Below, in pieces: positions 9,324 to 15,407 of a DNA stretch of 16,386 bases. The stretch spans positions 1-16,386 of the forward strand of contig JBEAQJ010000034.1 in the NCBI GenBank assembly GCA_041163945.1, given 5' to 3'. The DNA is from Roseicyclus sp041163945 (GTDB lineage Bacteria; Pseudomonadota; Alphaproteobacteria; Rhodobacterales; Rhodobacteraceae). Position 1 is the stretch's first letter; the number at the start of each line of letters is the position of its first letter. The notes below the pieces were generated by a model. That model did not search any database. It saw nothing but the letters and a program-made list of their open reading frames with translations, and was not told where the DNA came from. The position numbers and the translations under genes were made by a program.

Positions 9324-11423
9324 ATGACCAGCCTTGCACATTCCGCCATCGGCCGCGCGCTGCCCCGGCGCGAAGATCCCGCGCTGCTGACAGGCCAGGG
9401 CCGCTATGTGGCCGACATCGCGCTGGACCGCCCGCTGCATCTGGCATTTTTGCGCAGCCCGGTGGCCACGGGTCGGATCGCCACGCTGGATGTCGCGCAG
9501 GCGCGATCTGCGCCCGGTGTGGCCGCCGTTTTGACCGGGACCGATCTGCCACCCAATCCTTCGCCCGATCTGTTGCCGGTTCTCGAAATCGAACAGCCGC
9601 TGCCCTTTCCGATGCTGTCGCGCGGTGACATCGCCTGTGTGGGCGAACCACTGGCGGCCGTGCTGGCCGAAAGCGCGGCTCAGGCCGCGGATGCGCTGGA
9701 ACAGATCACGCTCGACATCGACGAGGTGCCCCTGCCCGGTGCGCGCCGGATTGCCCATCGCCGCTGGGCGGTGGGTGACCCGCGTGCGGCCTTTGCCCGG
9801 GCCGCGCATGTGGTCGCGGTGGACACCCACCACCCCCGCGTGGCCCCGGCGTCGATGGAACCGCGGGGCGTGGCCATTCACTACGATGCCGACAGCGACA
9901 GCGTGGTGATCTACCAGTCCACCCAGACCCCGCACCGCACCAAGGCCGATGTGACGCGCGTGCTGCAGATCGATCCCGATCGGGTGCGCGTCGTGGCGCC
10001 CGATGTGGGGGGTGGCTTTGGCATGAAGGGCATGACCTATCCCGAAGAAATCTTTGCCATCTGGGCGGCCTTGCAGCTGAAGCGCGATGTGCGCTGGATC
10101 GCCACCCGGTCCGAGGAATTCCTGTCGGCCGCCCATGGCCGGGGCCTGTCGTCACAGGGGCGGCTGGCGCTCGATGCCGAGGGACGGTTCTTGGCACTCG
10201 AAGCGCGGATCGCGGCACCCTTGGGTGGCTGGGCCGCGGGCACGGGCCTGATGCCTGCCTTCAACGCGGCGCGCATCTTGCCGTCGGGTTACGTCATTCC
10301 TGCGCTCGACATCGAAACCGAGGCCTTCGCCTATCCCCTGCCGCCGGTGGGCATCTATCGCGGCGCCGGGCGGCCCGAGGCGAATGTCATCGTCGAGCGC
10401 CTGATCGATGCCGCGGCCGCGGCAACCGGGCGCGACCCGATCGCGTTGCGCAAGGCCAATCTGGTGCCGGCAGGCGCAATGCCGCATGACACGGCCACGG
10501 GCAACCGGCTGGATTCGGGCGATTACGCGGCCGCGCTTGATGCCTTTGAACAGGCTGCCGACCTCGATGGCCTGCGCGCGCGCCGCGATGCCATCCGCGA
10601 TGCGGGGGGGATCGCGGGCTTGGGGGTTGCGTTCTACATCGACCCGTCGGCCGCGGGTTGGGAATATGCCCGCGTCACGCTTAACCCCGATGGAACCGCC
10701 CACATCGCGACAGGGGCCACCCAGCAGGGGCATGGCCGGCTGACGGCCTTTTCCCAGATCGCCAGCGATGCTTTGGGGCTGCCCGTCGGCGCGATCACGC
10801 TCGAGGCGGGCGACACCGGGGTCGTGGCCGAAGGTATCGGCGCGGTCGGCAGCCGGGCCACCGCCATCGGCGGCAGCGCGCTGCTGGAGGCCTGCGCCAA
10901 GATCAAGCAGGCACAAGCCGAAGGTGCCGCCCTGCCCATCACGGCCGACAGCAAGTACGAGGTGGCGGGCCAGGCTTGGGCCTATGGCGCCTATGCCGTT
11001 CTGGTGGAGATCGACCCCGCCACCGGGGTGGTGCGCCTGCTGCACGCCCATGGGCACGATGATGCGGGCGTTTTGGTGAACCCGCTGCAGGTCGAGGGGC
11101 AGCTGCGCGGCGGGTTTGCGCAAGCCTTGGGTGAAACCATGCTCGAAGCGATCAGCTTCGATCCCGACGGCCAGCTCATCACCGGCAGCTTCATGGATTA
11201 CGCCATGCCGCGCGCCGACGACATCCCGCCCCTGCGCCTGTCCCATTCGCAAACGCCCAGCCCGATGAACCCGCTGGGCGCCAAAGGCGTGGGCGAAGCA
11301 TCGACCACGGGCGCGCCGGCCGCGTTCATGAACGCGATCAGCGATGCCTTTCGACCCACCGGCAAGCCGGCCCCGCAGATGCCGTTCAGCCCCGCACGGA
11401 TCTGGGCGGCGTTGCAGGATTGA
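9324..11423 (+). CDS. Xanthine dehydrogenase / CO dehydrogenase CoxL family molybdopterin-binding subunit
   Basis: 699-residue large subunit of a molybdenum hydroxylase, which oxidises an aldehyde, N-heterocycle or similar substrate with water as oxygen donor. N-terminal IGRALPRREDPALLTGQGRYVADI is the usual family opening. VVAPDVGGGFGMKG binds the molybdopterin cofactor region. GIYRGAGRPEAN (Tyr345-Arg346) is the form II loop, not the AYRCSFR of true CO dehydrogenase. Glu658 in GAKGVGEAST is the expected catalytic glutamate. Family members are usually about 750-800 residues; this one is short because the linker between ALLEACAKIK (about residue 519) and YGAYAVLVEID (about 553) is roughly 40 residues shorter than in CoxL. 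No 2Fe-2S (CoxS) or FAD (CoxM) subunit gene is adjacent, so its electron-transfer partners are elsewhere or absent. True CO oxidation is unlikely; substrate unknown. Confidence 0.9.
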   Translation: MTSLAHSAIGRALPRREDPALLTGQGRYVADIALDRPLHLAFLRSPVATGRIATLDVAQARSAPGVAAVLTGTDLPPNPSPDLLPVLEIEQPLPFPMLSRGDIACVGEPLAAVLAESAAQAADALEQITLDIDEVPLPGARRIAHRRWAVGDPRAAFARAAHVVAVDTHHPRVAPASMEPRGVAIHYDADSDSVVIYQSTQTPHRTKADVTRVLQIDPDRVRVVAPDVGGGFGMKGMTYPEEIFAIWAALQLKRDVRWIATRSEEFLSAAHGRGLSSQGRLALDAEGRFLALEARIAAPLGGWAAGTGLMPAFNAARILPSGYVIPALDIETEAFAYPLPPVGIYRGAGRPEANVIVERLIDAAAAATGRDPIALRKANLVPAGAMPHDTATGNRLDSGDYAAALDAFEQAADLDGLRARRDAIRDAGGIAGLGVAFYIDPSAAGWEYARVTLNPDGTAHIATGATQQGHGRLTAFSQIASDALGLPVGAITLEAGDTGVVAEGIGAVGSRATAIGGSALLEACAKIKQAQAEGAALPITADSKYEVAGQAWAYGAYAVLVEIDPATGVVRLLHAHGHDDAGVLVNPLQVEGQLRGGFAQALGETMLEAISFDPDGQLITGSFMDYAMPRADDIPPLRLSHSQTPSPMNPLGAKGVGEASTTGAPAAFMNAISDAFRPTGKPAPQMPFSPARIWAALQD

Positions 11424-11437
11424 TCCGGGCCCGCCGC

Positions 11438-11689
11438 TCAGAAATCGAAGATGTCATCCAGAAACGACCCGCGGCGCTTTTTCTTTTCATAGCCGCGATG
11501 GGCGTCATCGTCGTATCCGCGCGGCGCGCGTGCCGCGGCGGTGGGTGCCGCGGCGGGCACCGAGCGTTCGATGATCTTGTCCAGTTCGCCCCTGTCCAGC
11601 CAAACCCCCCGACATTGCGGGCAATAGTCGATCTCGACACCCTGCCGATCGGCCATGACAAGCGTTGTTCCATCCACGGGGCACTGCAT
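11438..11689 (-). CDS. zf-TFIIB domain (zinc ribbon) protein
   Basis: 83-residue protein with one zf-TFIIB-type zinc ribbon: CPVDGTTLVMADRQGVEIDYC then CPQCRGVWLDRGELDKII. Cys3, Cys23 and Cys26 are present, but the second position of the first knuckle is Asp6 (CPVD instead of CPxC), so zinc binding may be incomplete or use another ligand. A low-complexity Ala/Pro linker follows, then a basic stretch KKKRR and the acidic-aromatic tail SFLDDIFDF. Function is unknown; such proteins are often presumed to be nucleic-acid or protein binders. The start at 11689 is chosen over the ATG at 11719 because AAGGAG lies nine bases before it. It converges with the CoxL-type gene (14-base gap) and lies 151 bases downstream of the DUF5665 gene. 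Confidence 0.85.
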   Translation of the reverse strand: MQCPVDGTTLVMADRQGVEIDYCPQCRGVWLDRGELDKIIERSVPAAAPTAAARAPRGYDDDAHRGYEKKKRRGSFLDDIFDF

Positions 11690-11698
11690 CTTCGGGGG

Positions 11699-11704
11699 CT
11701 CCTT
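11699..11704 (-). promoter_or_regulatory. Ribosome-binding site deciding the zf-TFIIB start
   Basis: AAGGAG nine bases before the ATG at 11689. It lies inside the longer reading that would start at 11719, which has no comparable site, so the shorter protein is preferred. Confidence 0.7.
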
Positions 11705-11840
11705 TGCTGTGTTGGGCATGACTTAGGCGCCGACCGGCCCGCCGCAACCACCGATAGGAAATACCAATCCCCGAACCATGGTCCTGTAACACGCGGGCGC
11801 GCACGGGGCGGGCGCAGGATCTGCAGGGACCGGTCTGGGA

Positions 11841-12143
11841 TCACTCGGGCTTGCCGGTAAGCGTCGCAATCTCGGCGGCGATGCGCACCGCCCAATCGCC
11901 AATGATCGGGATGAATTCGATCTGCGACAGCGACCAGACGATCAACGACAAAAGCGCAGTCGCCCCGATCACCGTGCCAAGCCCCACGGCCATGCCACTG
12001 ACGAAACGAAACAGCAAAACCCGCGGCACAGACTGGTACAAAAGGACCATCTTGTGCTGGCGCAACATGCCCAGCTCTTGGCGCAGGGCGCGTACCTCGG
12101 CTTCCAGGCTGGCGGGCGGCGTGGCGTCGGGATCATCTGGCAT
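11841..12143 (-). CDS. DUF5665 domain-containing small membrane protein
   Basis: 100-residue protein. A hydrophilic N-terminus with a short helical/coiled segment (SLEAEVRALRQELGMLRQHK, residues 12-31) precedes a hydrophobic stretch from about residue 42 to 82, containing RFVSGMAVGLGTVIGATALLSLIVW and SQIEFIPIIGDW. The FxxGxxxGLGTVxGA...SQIxFIPIIG pattern is what I recall for DUF5665, a family of unknown function. One or two membrane-spanning helices are likely. AGGAGGG lies eight bases before the ATG, and a candidate promoter lies in the 84-base gap after trmL. The zinc-ribbon gene follows 151 bases downstream on the same strand. Confidence 0.82.
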   Translation of the reverse strand: MPDDPDATPPASLEAEVRALRQELGMLRQHKMVLLYQSVPRVLLFRFVSGMAVGLGTVIGATALLSLIVWSLSQIEFIPIIGDWAVRIAAEIATLTGKPE

Positions 12144-12168
12144 GGATCAAGCCCTCCTGCCGGGCGAG

Positions 12169-12196
12169 CCTATCAAACCGCGGCACAGGCTGCCAA
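12169..12196 (-). promoter_or_regulatory. Candidate promoter for the DUF5665 gene
   Basis: On the minus strand TTGGCA (12191-12196) is followed after 16 bases by GATAGG (12169-12174), in the trmL-DUF5665 gap. The -35 matches consensus at 5 of 6 positions. Predicted transcription start is about 20 bases before the ATG, just ahead of the strong ribosome-binding site. Confidence 0.35.
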
Positions 12197-12227
12197 TGGC
12201 CCGATGCCGGGGATGCGCTGCACCCCG

Positions 12228-12734
12228 TCAATCCGAAAGGTAGGGACGCATCGCCTGATAGACCACCGCCGTGGCCGCATTGGCCAGATTGAGCGACCGG
12301 ATGTGCGGCGAACGCATCGGCAGCCGGAACACCCGATCAGCCATACCGGCCAGAATTTCGGGCGCCAGACCCTTGGTTTCGCGGCCAAAGACCAGATAGG
12401 CATCGGGCGGATAAACCGGATCATAGACCGTGCCGCCCGCGCCGTCGTCTTCGAAAAAGAACAGCTGCCCGTGCCGGGGCCTGCGATGCGACAGAAATGC
12501 CGCCCAATCATCATATTCGCTCAATCGCACATGCTGCCAGTAATCCAGCCCCGCGCGGCGCAGCGCCTTGTCGGTGATCTCGAACCCATAGGGCCGGATC
12601 AGGATCAGCTCCAGATCGAGCGCGACACAGGTGCGCCCGATCGTGCCGGTGTTGCCGGGGATTTCCGGCGCGACCAGCACGATCTTCATGTCGGCCGTCG
12701 GCGGCGCCGGTGTGCCCGGGCCGGGGCTAGACAT
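12228..12734 (-). CDS. trmL: tRNA (cytidine/uridine-34 2'-O)-methyltransferase
   Basis: 168 residues. TrmL (YibK) is a SPOUT-class methyltransferase that uses S-adenosylmethionine to methylate the ribose 2'-OH of nucleotide 34 in tRNA-Leu isoacceptors. Seen here: VLVAPEIPGNTGTIGRTC (motif 1 with Asn28 and Arg34), VFGRETKGL at about residues 115-123, and LPMRSPHIRSLNLANAAAVV-like C-terminal knot residues (RSLNLAN at 146-152). The usual start would be the internal Met16 (12689), giving a 153-residue protein, but that ATG has no ribosome-binding site. The ATG at 12734 has GAGGGAA about 8 bases upstream and overlaps the upstream stop codon by eight bases (ATGTCTAG), so a 15-residue Pro/Gly-rich extension is preferred. 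Third gene of an overlapping trio. Confidence 0.93.
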   Translation of the reverse strand: MSSPGPGTPAPPTADMKIVLVAPEIPGNTGTIGRTCVALDLELILIRPYGFEITDKALRRAGLDYWQHVRLSEYDDWAAFLSHRRPRHGQLFFFEDDGAGGTVYDPVYPPDAYLVFGRETKGLAPEILAGMADRVFRLPMRSPHIRSLNLANAATAVVYQAMRPYLSD

Positions 12735-13566
12735 TGGGCTTTCCCTCAAGACCCAGAACACGGCGCATCCCCGTCCAATAGGCAGGCAGGCGCGGCGGGC
12801 GGTCAAGCTCGGTCAGCACCTCGTCGCGCAGGGCACCGCGCAGATGCGCGGCCATGTGGGACTGCGCCCAGCCAAGGATCGCGGCCCCGTCGTCGGGGCG
12901 CAGCCGCACCGCTGATCCGACAAGCCCCACCAGCGTGCCCGCCGGCGAATACCATTCATCTTGGATGGCGCGGATGCGGTCGGGCATCACGCGGCCCATG
13001 GCCCGCACCAGCCCGCTTTCGGAAAACCGCAGCAACAGCTGGCCCATTTCGGCCCGGCTATAGCCGATCAAGGGCGGGAAGGTGTCGAAAAAGATCGGCC
13101 CCTGTTCGTCGATGGCAAAGTTGCGGATCGAGGGGTGATAACCGATCCGTTCGGGTCGCTGGGCCACGCGGGCCCAGAAATCGGCGATGCTGTCGGCGGC
13201 GGCCCCGAGCAGGTCCAACGCCTCGGCCAAGGGGGCGGCGGCGATGCGAGGGCGCAGCAGCATGGCTTCATCCAGCGCGTCTTGCACGATCACGGGCTGC
13301 AAATGGCCCGCATCGCGCAGGATCAGGAACTGGGTCTTGGGCAAACGCACCCCGGCCCCGCGCAGCACATCCACATAGGCACTGTGGCGCGCGGCCAGCC
13401 CTTCCAAAACATCGGGGTCGCGCCCGCCGCGATAGGTCTTGATCACCTTGTCGGCCAAGGGTCCGTCGGCAGGGCGAAAGGGGGCGCAAAAATAACCCAA
13501 CCGGCTGACCGGTTCCCCGCGGGCCAGCAGGGCTGCCCGGACTTGTGCTGTCAGCGCATCGGTCAT
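12727..13566 (-). CDS. Uncharacterised protein, possibly kinase-like (resembles DUF6206)
   Basis: 279-residue soluble protein that I can only tentatively place (DUF6206-like, from memory). Its layout loosely resembles a small-molecule kinase fold. DKVIKTYRGGRD (Lys43) looks like a beta3 lysine. RHSAYVDVLRGAGVRLPKTQFLI and PVIVQDAL resemble the rest of an N-lobe and hinge. GYHPSIRNFAID (His144, Ser146, Asn149) sits where HxDxxxxN would be, and GPIFFDTFPP (Asp161) where a DFG-like metal-binding Asp would be. If this mapping holds, the catalytic Asp is Ser146, so catalysis may be altered or lost. This is inference from motif spacing, not proof. The start at 13566 shares an ATGA overlap with the upstream AhpD-like gene, and its stop overlaps the trmL start by eight bases: a tight translationally coupled unit. 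Confidence 0.7.
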   Translation of the reverse strand: MTDALTAQVRAALLARGEPVSRLGYFCAPFRPADGPLADKVIKTYRGGRDPDVLEGLAARHSAYVDVLRGAGVRLPKTQFLILRDAGHLQPVIVQDALDEAMLLRPRIAAAPLAEALDLLGAAADSIADFWARVAQRPERIGYHPSIRNFAIDEQGPIFFDTFPPLIGYSRAEMGQLLLRFSESGLVRAMGRVMPDRIRAIQDEWYSPAGTLVGLVGSAVRLRPDDGAAILGWAQSHMAAHLRGALRDEVLTELDRPPRLPAYWTGMRRVLGLEGKPNV

Positions 13567-14162
13567 CCGTGCTTGCCTACATTCCAGCCGGTGGCTTGGC
13601 TCAGGCGTGCCTCGCCCTTGGACAAGGGCAGGTCTTCCAGCGCCGATCCCATGGAATCGTTCCAGCGGTTGAGATAGCCAAACAACGCCACCACGGCCAT
13701 GATCTCGACAATCTGGCCGTCGTTCCAATGTGCCCGCAGCCGCGCGCCGATGTCTGCGCTCACCGCGTTTGGCACGGCGGTGGCGGCCTGCGCGAAGGCA
13801 AGGGCGGCTTTCTCGGCGGCGGTGAAATGCGGGCTGATTTCGAAATCGAACACATCGGCCAGCCGCTCTTCGGTGGCATTGAAGCGTTCCGAGGCCAAGA
13901 TCATATGGGCCTGGCAATACAGACACCCCGACGCTTGGCTCGAGACATAACCGATCAACCGCTTGAATTCGGGCGTCACGCCGGCGCCATAGTCGGTCAT
14001 CACCGCGACGTTCAGATCGGTAAAGGCCCGCGCGATCGGCGCGCGATGCGCCATCGTGCGCACCGAATTGGGGATCACGCCCAAGGGGCCTTTGAAAAAC
14101 TGCACATGGGCCCGCAGATCGGGCGGCATCGCGTCTTCGTCGCAAGGCGGAACCAGCGCCAT
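13563..14162 (-). CDS. Carboxymuconolactone decarboxylase / AhpD-like peroxidase-related protein
   Basis: 199-residue all-alpha protein of the CMD/AhpD family. The active-site motif SGCLYCQAHMI has Cys80, Cys83 and His86, the CxxCxxH arrangement used for thiol-based peroxide reduction or disulfide exchange. GPLGVIPNSVRTMAHRAPIARAF is the usual N-terminal region of 'peroxidase-related' members, and WNDGQIVEIMAVVALFGYLNRWNDSMG the conserved C-terminal helix. The start at 14162 has GGAG seven bases upstream; the open frame continues further but without family similarity. First gene of the minus-strand trio (ATGA overlap with the next gene) and divergent from the split-barrel flavin gene across 166 bases. 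The physiological substrate is unknown. Confidence 0.88.
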   Translation of the reverse strand: MALVPPCDEDAMPPDLRAHVQFFKGPLGVIPNSVRTMAHRAPIARAFTDLNVAVMTDYGAGVTPEFKRLIGYVSSQASGCLYCQAHMILASERFNATEERLADVFDFEISPHFTAAEKAALAFAQAATAVPNAVSADIGARLRAHWNDGQIVEIMAVVALFGYLNRWNDSMGSALEDLPLSKGEARLSQATGWNVGKHG

Positions 14163-14255
14163 GTCATGTCTCCGTCCAACTGGGGCCAAGGCTTCGGGGC
14201 CGGCCGTCCACAACCCAAAGGGTTTACGCCGTCCTCTATGCCCGATCCCGCGGCG

Positions 14256-14301
14256 CATCGCCACCATCTGCAACAGGGCGGGCCATGACGCCTTGGCGAT
14301 G
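14256..14301. repeat. 8-bp inverted repeat upstream of the split-barrel flavin gene
   Basis: CATCGCCA (14256-14263) and TGGCGATG (14294-14301), perfect arms 30 bases apart in the divergent intergenic region. They could form a long-loop RNA hairpin ahead of the plus-strand gene or paired protein sites. Eight bases in GC-rich DNA can arise by chance. Confidence 0.25.
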
Positions 14302-14328
14302 GGGCCCGGGCGGCGGTAACGTCATGCC

Positions 14329-14808
14329 ATGACGAAACGCCAGACCGACCCGATCCGCCCGACCGATGACGCAGCCCGCCAACTGGCGCGCGACTTGATC
14401 GCGCGGGCGCGATTCGGTGCGCTGGGCGTTATCGATCCCGACAGCCACGCCCCCATGGTCACGCGCATCGCGCTGGTGCCCGGCGCCGACGGGGCGCCAA
14501 TCAGCCTGATTTCCGCGCTGTCGGCGCATACCGCGGCGCTGGCGGCGCGACCGGATTGTTCGTTGCTGATCGCCGGGCCGGACGCCAAGGGCGATCCGCT
14601 GACGCACCCACGCCTGACGTTGCAGGCGCGCGCCGAACCCGCCGACAAGGACGCGCTGAAAGCCCACTACCTGTCGCATTACCCCAAGGCACAGCTGTAT
14701 TACGATTTCGGCGATTTCGCGCTGGTTCGCTTTGCCCCGGTGGCGGGGTTTCTGAATGGGGGCTTTGGCCGGGCCTATCGCCTGAGCCCCGCCGATCTTT
14801 TGGGATGA
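14329..14808 (+). CDS. Pyridoxamine 5'-phosphate oxidase-like / HugZ-like split-barrel protein
   Basis: 159-residue protein of the FMN-binding split-barrel superfamily, the short form related to the N-terminal domain of haem-utilisation protein HugZ. Typical signs are DAARQLARDLIARARFGALGVID at the N-terminus, ISALSAHTAALAARPDCSLLIAG, the conserved GDPLTHPRLTLQARA, and YYDFGDFALVRFAPVAGFLNGGFGRAY. It lacks the C-terminal DUF2470 domain of full-length HugZ, so haem cleavage should not be assumed; it may be a flavin-dependent reductase of unknown substrate. The ribosome-binding site is weak (GGCGG too far upstream). Single plus-strand gene: divergent from the AhpD-like gene and convergent with DUF427, whose stop lies ten bases beyond its own. 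Confidence 0.85.
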   Translation: MTKRQTDPIRPTDDAARQLARDLIARARFGALGVIDPDSHAPMVTRIALVPGADGAPISLISALSAHTAALAARPDCSLLIAGPDAKGDPLTHPRLTLQARAEPADKDALKAHYLSHYPKAQLYYDFGDFALVRFAPVAGFLNGGFGRAYRLSPADLLG

Positions 14809-14818
14809 TGGCAGGGGC

Positions 14819-15301
14819 CTACCAGTGGCGCGTTCCGGCTGCACCCTTGATGGTGCCGGTCAGGTTCGGCGTGACCCAGCCGCCATAAAAATCGCCCGGC
14901 TGTGGCTGTACGCGGATGTCGCCCACATAGGCTGCGTCAACCGACGTGGCGTAAAAGGCGACATGATCGCGGATCGGCGCAAAGCGGGCCGTGGGCGCGG
15001 GGTAAAACCAGCCCGCGTTGCGTGACCGCCGCCCGTTCAACACCAGGTCCACATAGGCAGCCCGGCCTTTCCATTCGCACCAGGTTTCGCGCACCGATGC
15101 CACCAGCGCCGCGGCCAAGATCGCATCGGGCGGAAAATAATAGCTTGGCGCATGATGGGTTTCCAAAACCCGCCACGCCGTGCCCGGATCAGCCTGTGCC
15201 ACGGGCACCCCGGCAAAAACGACGCGCAAGGGTTGGGCCACCCGCTCCAACCGGGGCGGGCGGGGGTATTGCTGCACATTTTCTACGGGCAGAACCGTCA
15301 T
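14819..15301 (-). CDS. DUF427 domain-containing protein
   Basis: 160-residue soluble protein, one complete DUF427 domain. Typical features: RVVFAGVPVAQADPGTAWRVLETHHAPSYYFPPDAI (residues 26-61), then TWCEWKGRAAYVDL (73-86), HVAFYATSVD, and the C-terminal GDFYGGWVTPNLTGTIKG ending in GTRHW. The fold is known to be beta-rich, but the biochemical role is unknown. The start at 15301 fits the family N-terminus; the open frame reaches 15652 but the extra part is a shadow of the beta-helix gene. Its AGGGG ribosome-binding site lies about 10 bases upstream, inside a small hairpin. The gene follows the terminator of the beta-helix gene, so its promoter must overlap or follow that terminator; I see no clear -35/-10 pair. 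Confidence 0.88.
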   Translation of the reverse strand: MTVLPVENVQQYPRPPRLERVAQPLRVVFAGVPVAQADPGTAWRVLETHHAPSYYFPPDAILAAALVASVRETWCEWKGRAAYVDLVLNGRRSRNAGWFYPAPTARFAPIRDHVAFYATSVDAAYVGDIRVQPQPGDFYGGWVTPNLTGTIKGAAGTRHW

Positions 15302-15311
15302 GTCATGCCAT

Positions 15312-15326
15312 CCCCTTGCACAGGGG
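15312..15326 (-). promoter_or_regulatory. Hairpin covering the DUF427 ribosome-binding site
   Basis: On the minus strand CCCCT pairs with AGGGG around the loop GTGCA. The AGGGG arm is the Shine-Dalgarno of the DUF427 gene, so the stem could limit translation. Only five base pairs, so weak evidence. Confidence 0.25.
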
Positions 15327-15343
15327 CTAACCCGCCGGCCATC

Positions 15344-15378
15344 AGAAGAAAAGCCCACCCCCGGATCTTGGGGGTGGG
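15344..15378 (-). terminator. Rho-independent terminator of the beta-helix gene
   Basis: Minus strand: a perfect 9-bp stem CCCACCCCC / GGGGGTGGG (arms 15370-15378 and 15354-15362) with a 7-base loop, followed at once by CTTTTCTTCT (15353-15344). It lies 30 bases after the TGA of the beta-helix gene. The best intrinsic terminator in the window. Confidence 0.85.
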
Positions 15379-15407
15379 TTGGGTCAGGATCCGCCGCGCG
15401 GCGCCGC

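Noticed and set aside
9116..9628. Plus-strand frame spanning the divergent promoter region
   Set aside because: Overlaps aspartate dehydrogenase antisense and the CoxL-type gene out of frame; no domain and no ribosome-binding site.
9267..10136. Minus-strand open frame of 289 codons inside the CoxL-type gene
   Set aside because: Antisense shadow rich in His, Arg and Gly; the plus-strand frame carries the family motifs.
10152..11252. Second long minus-strand frame (366 codons) inside the CoxL-type gene
   Set aside because: Same reasoning: Gly/Arg/His-rich antisense product without domains.
11775..11835. GC-rich imperfect dyad (GGTCCTG ... CAGGGACC) between the DUF5665 and zinc-ribbon genes
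   Set aside because: Arms are imperfect, the spacer is long, and there is no T-tract; too weak to call a terminator.
12054..13442. 462-codon plus-strand open frame across trmL and the unknown protein gene
   Set aside because: Arg/Pro/Ala-rich low-complexity product, antisense to well-supported overlapping genes; a GC-bias shadow.
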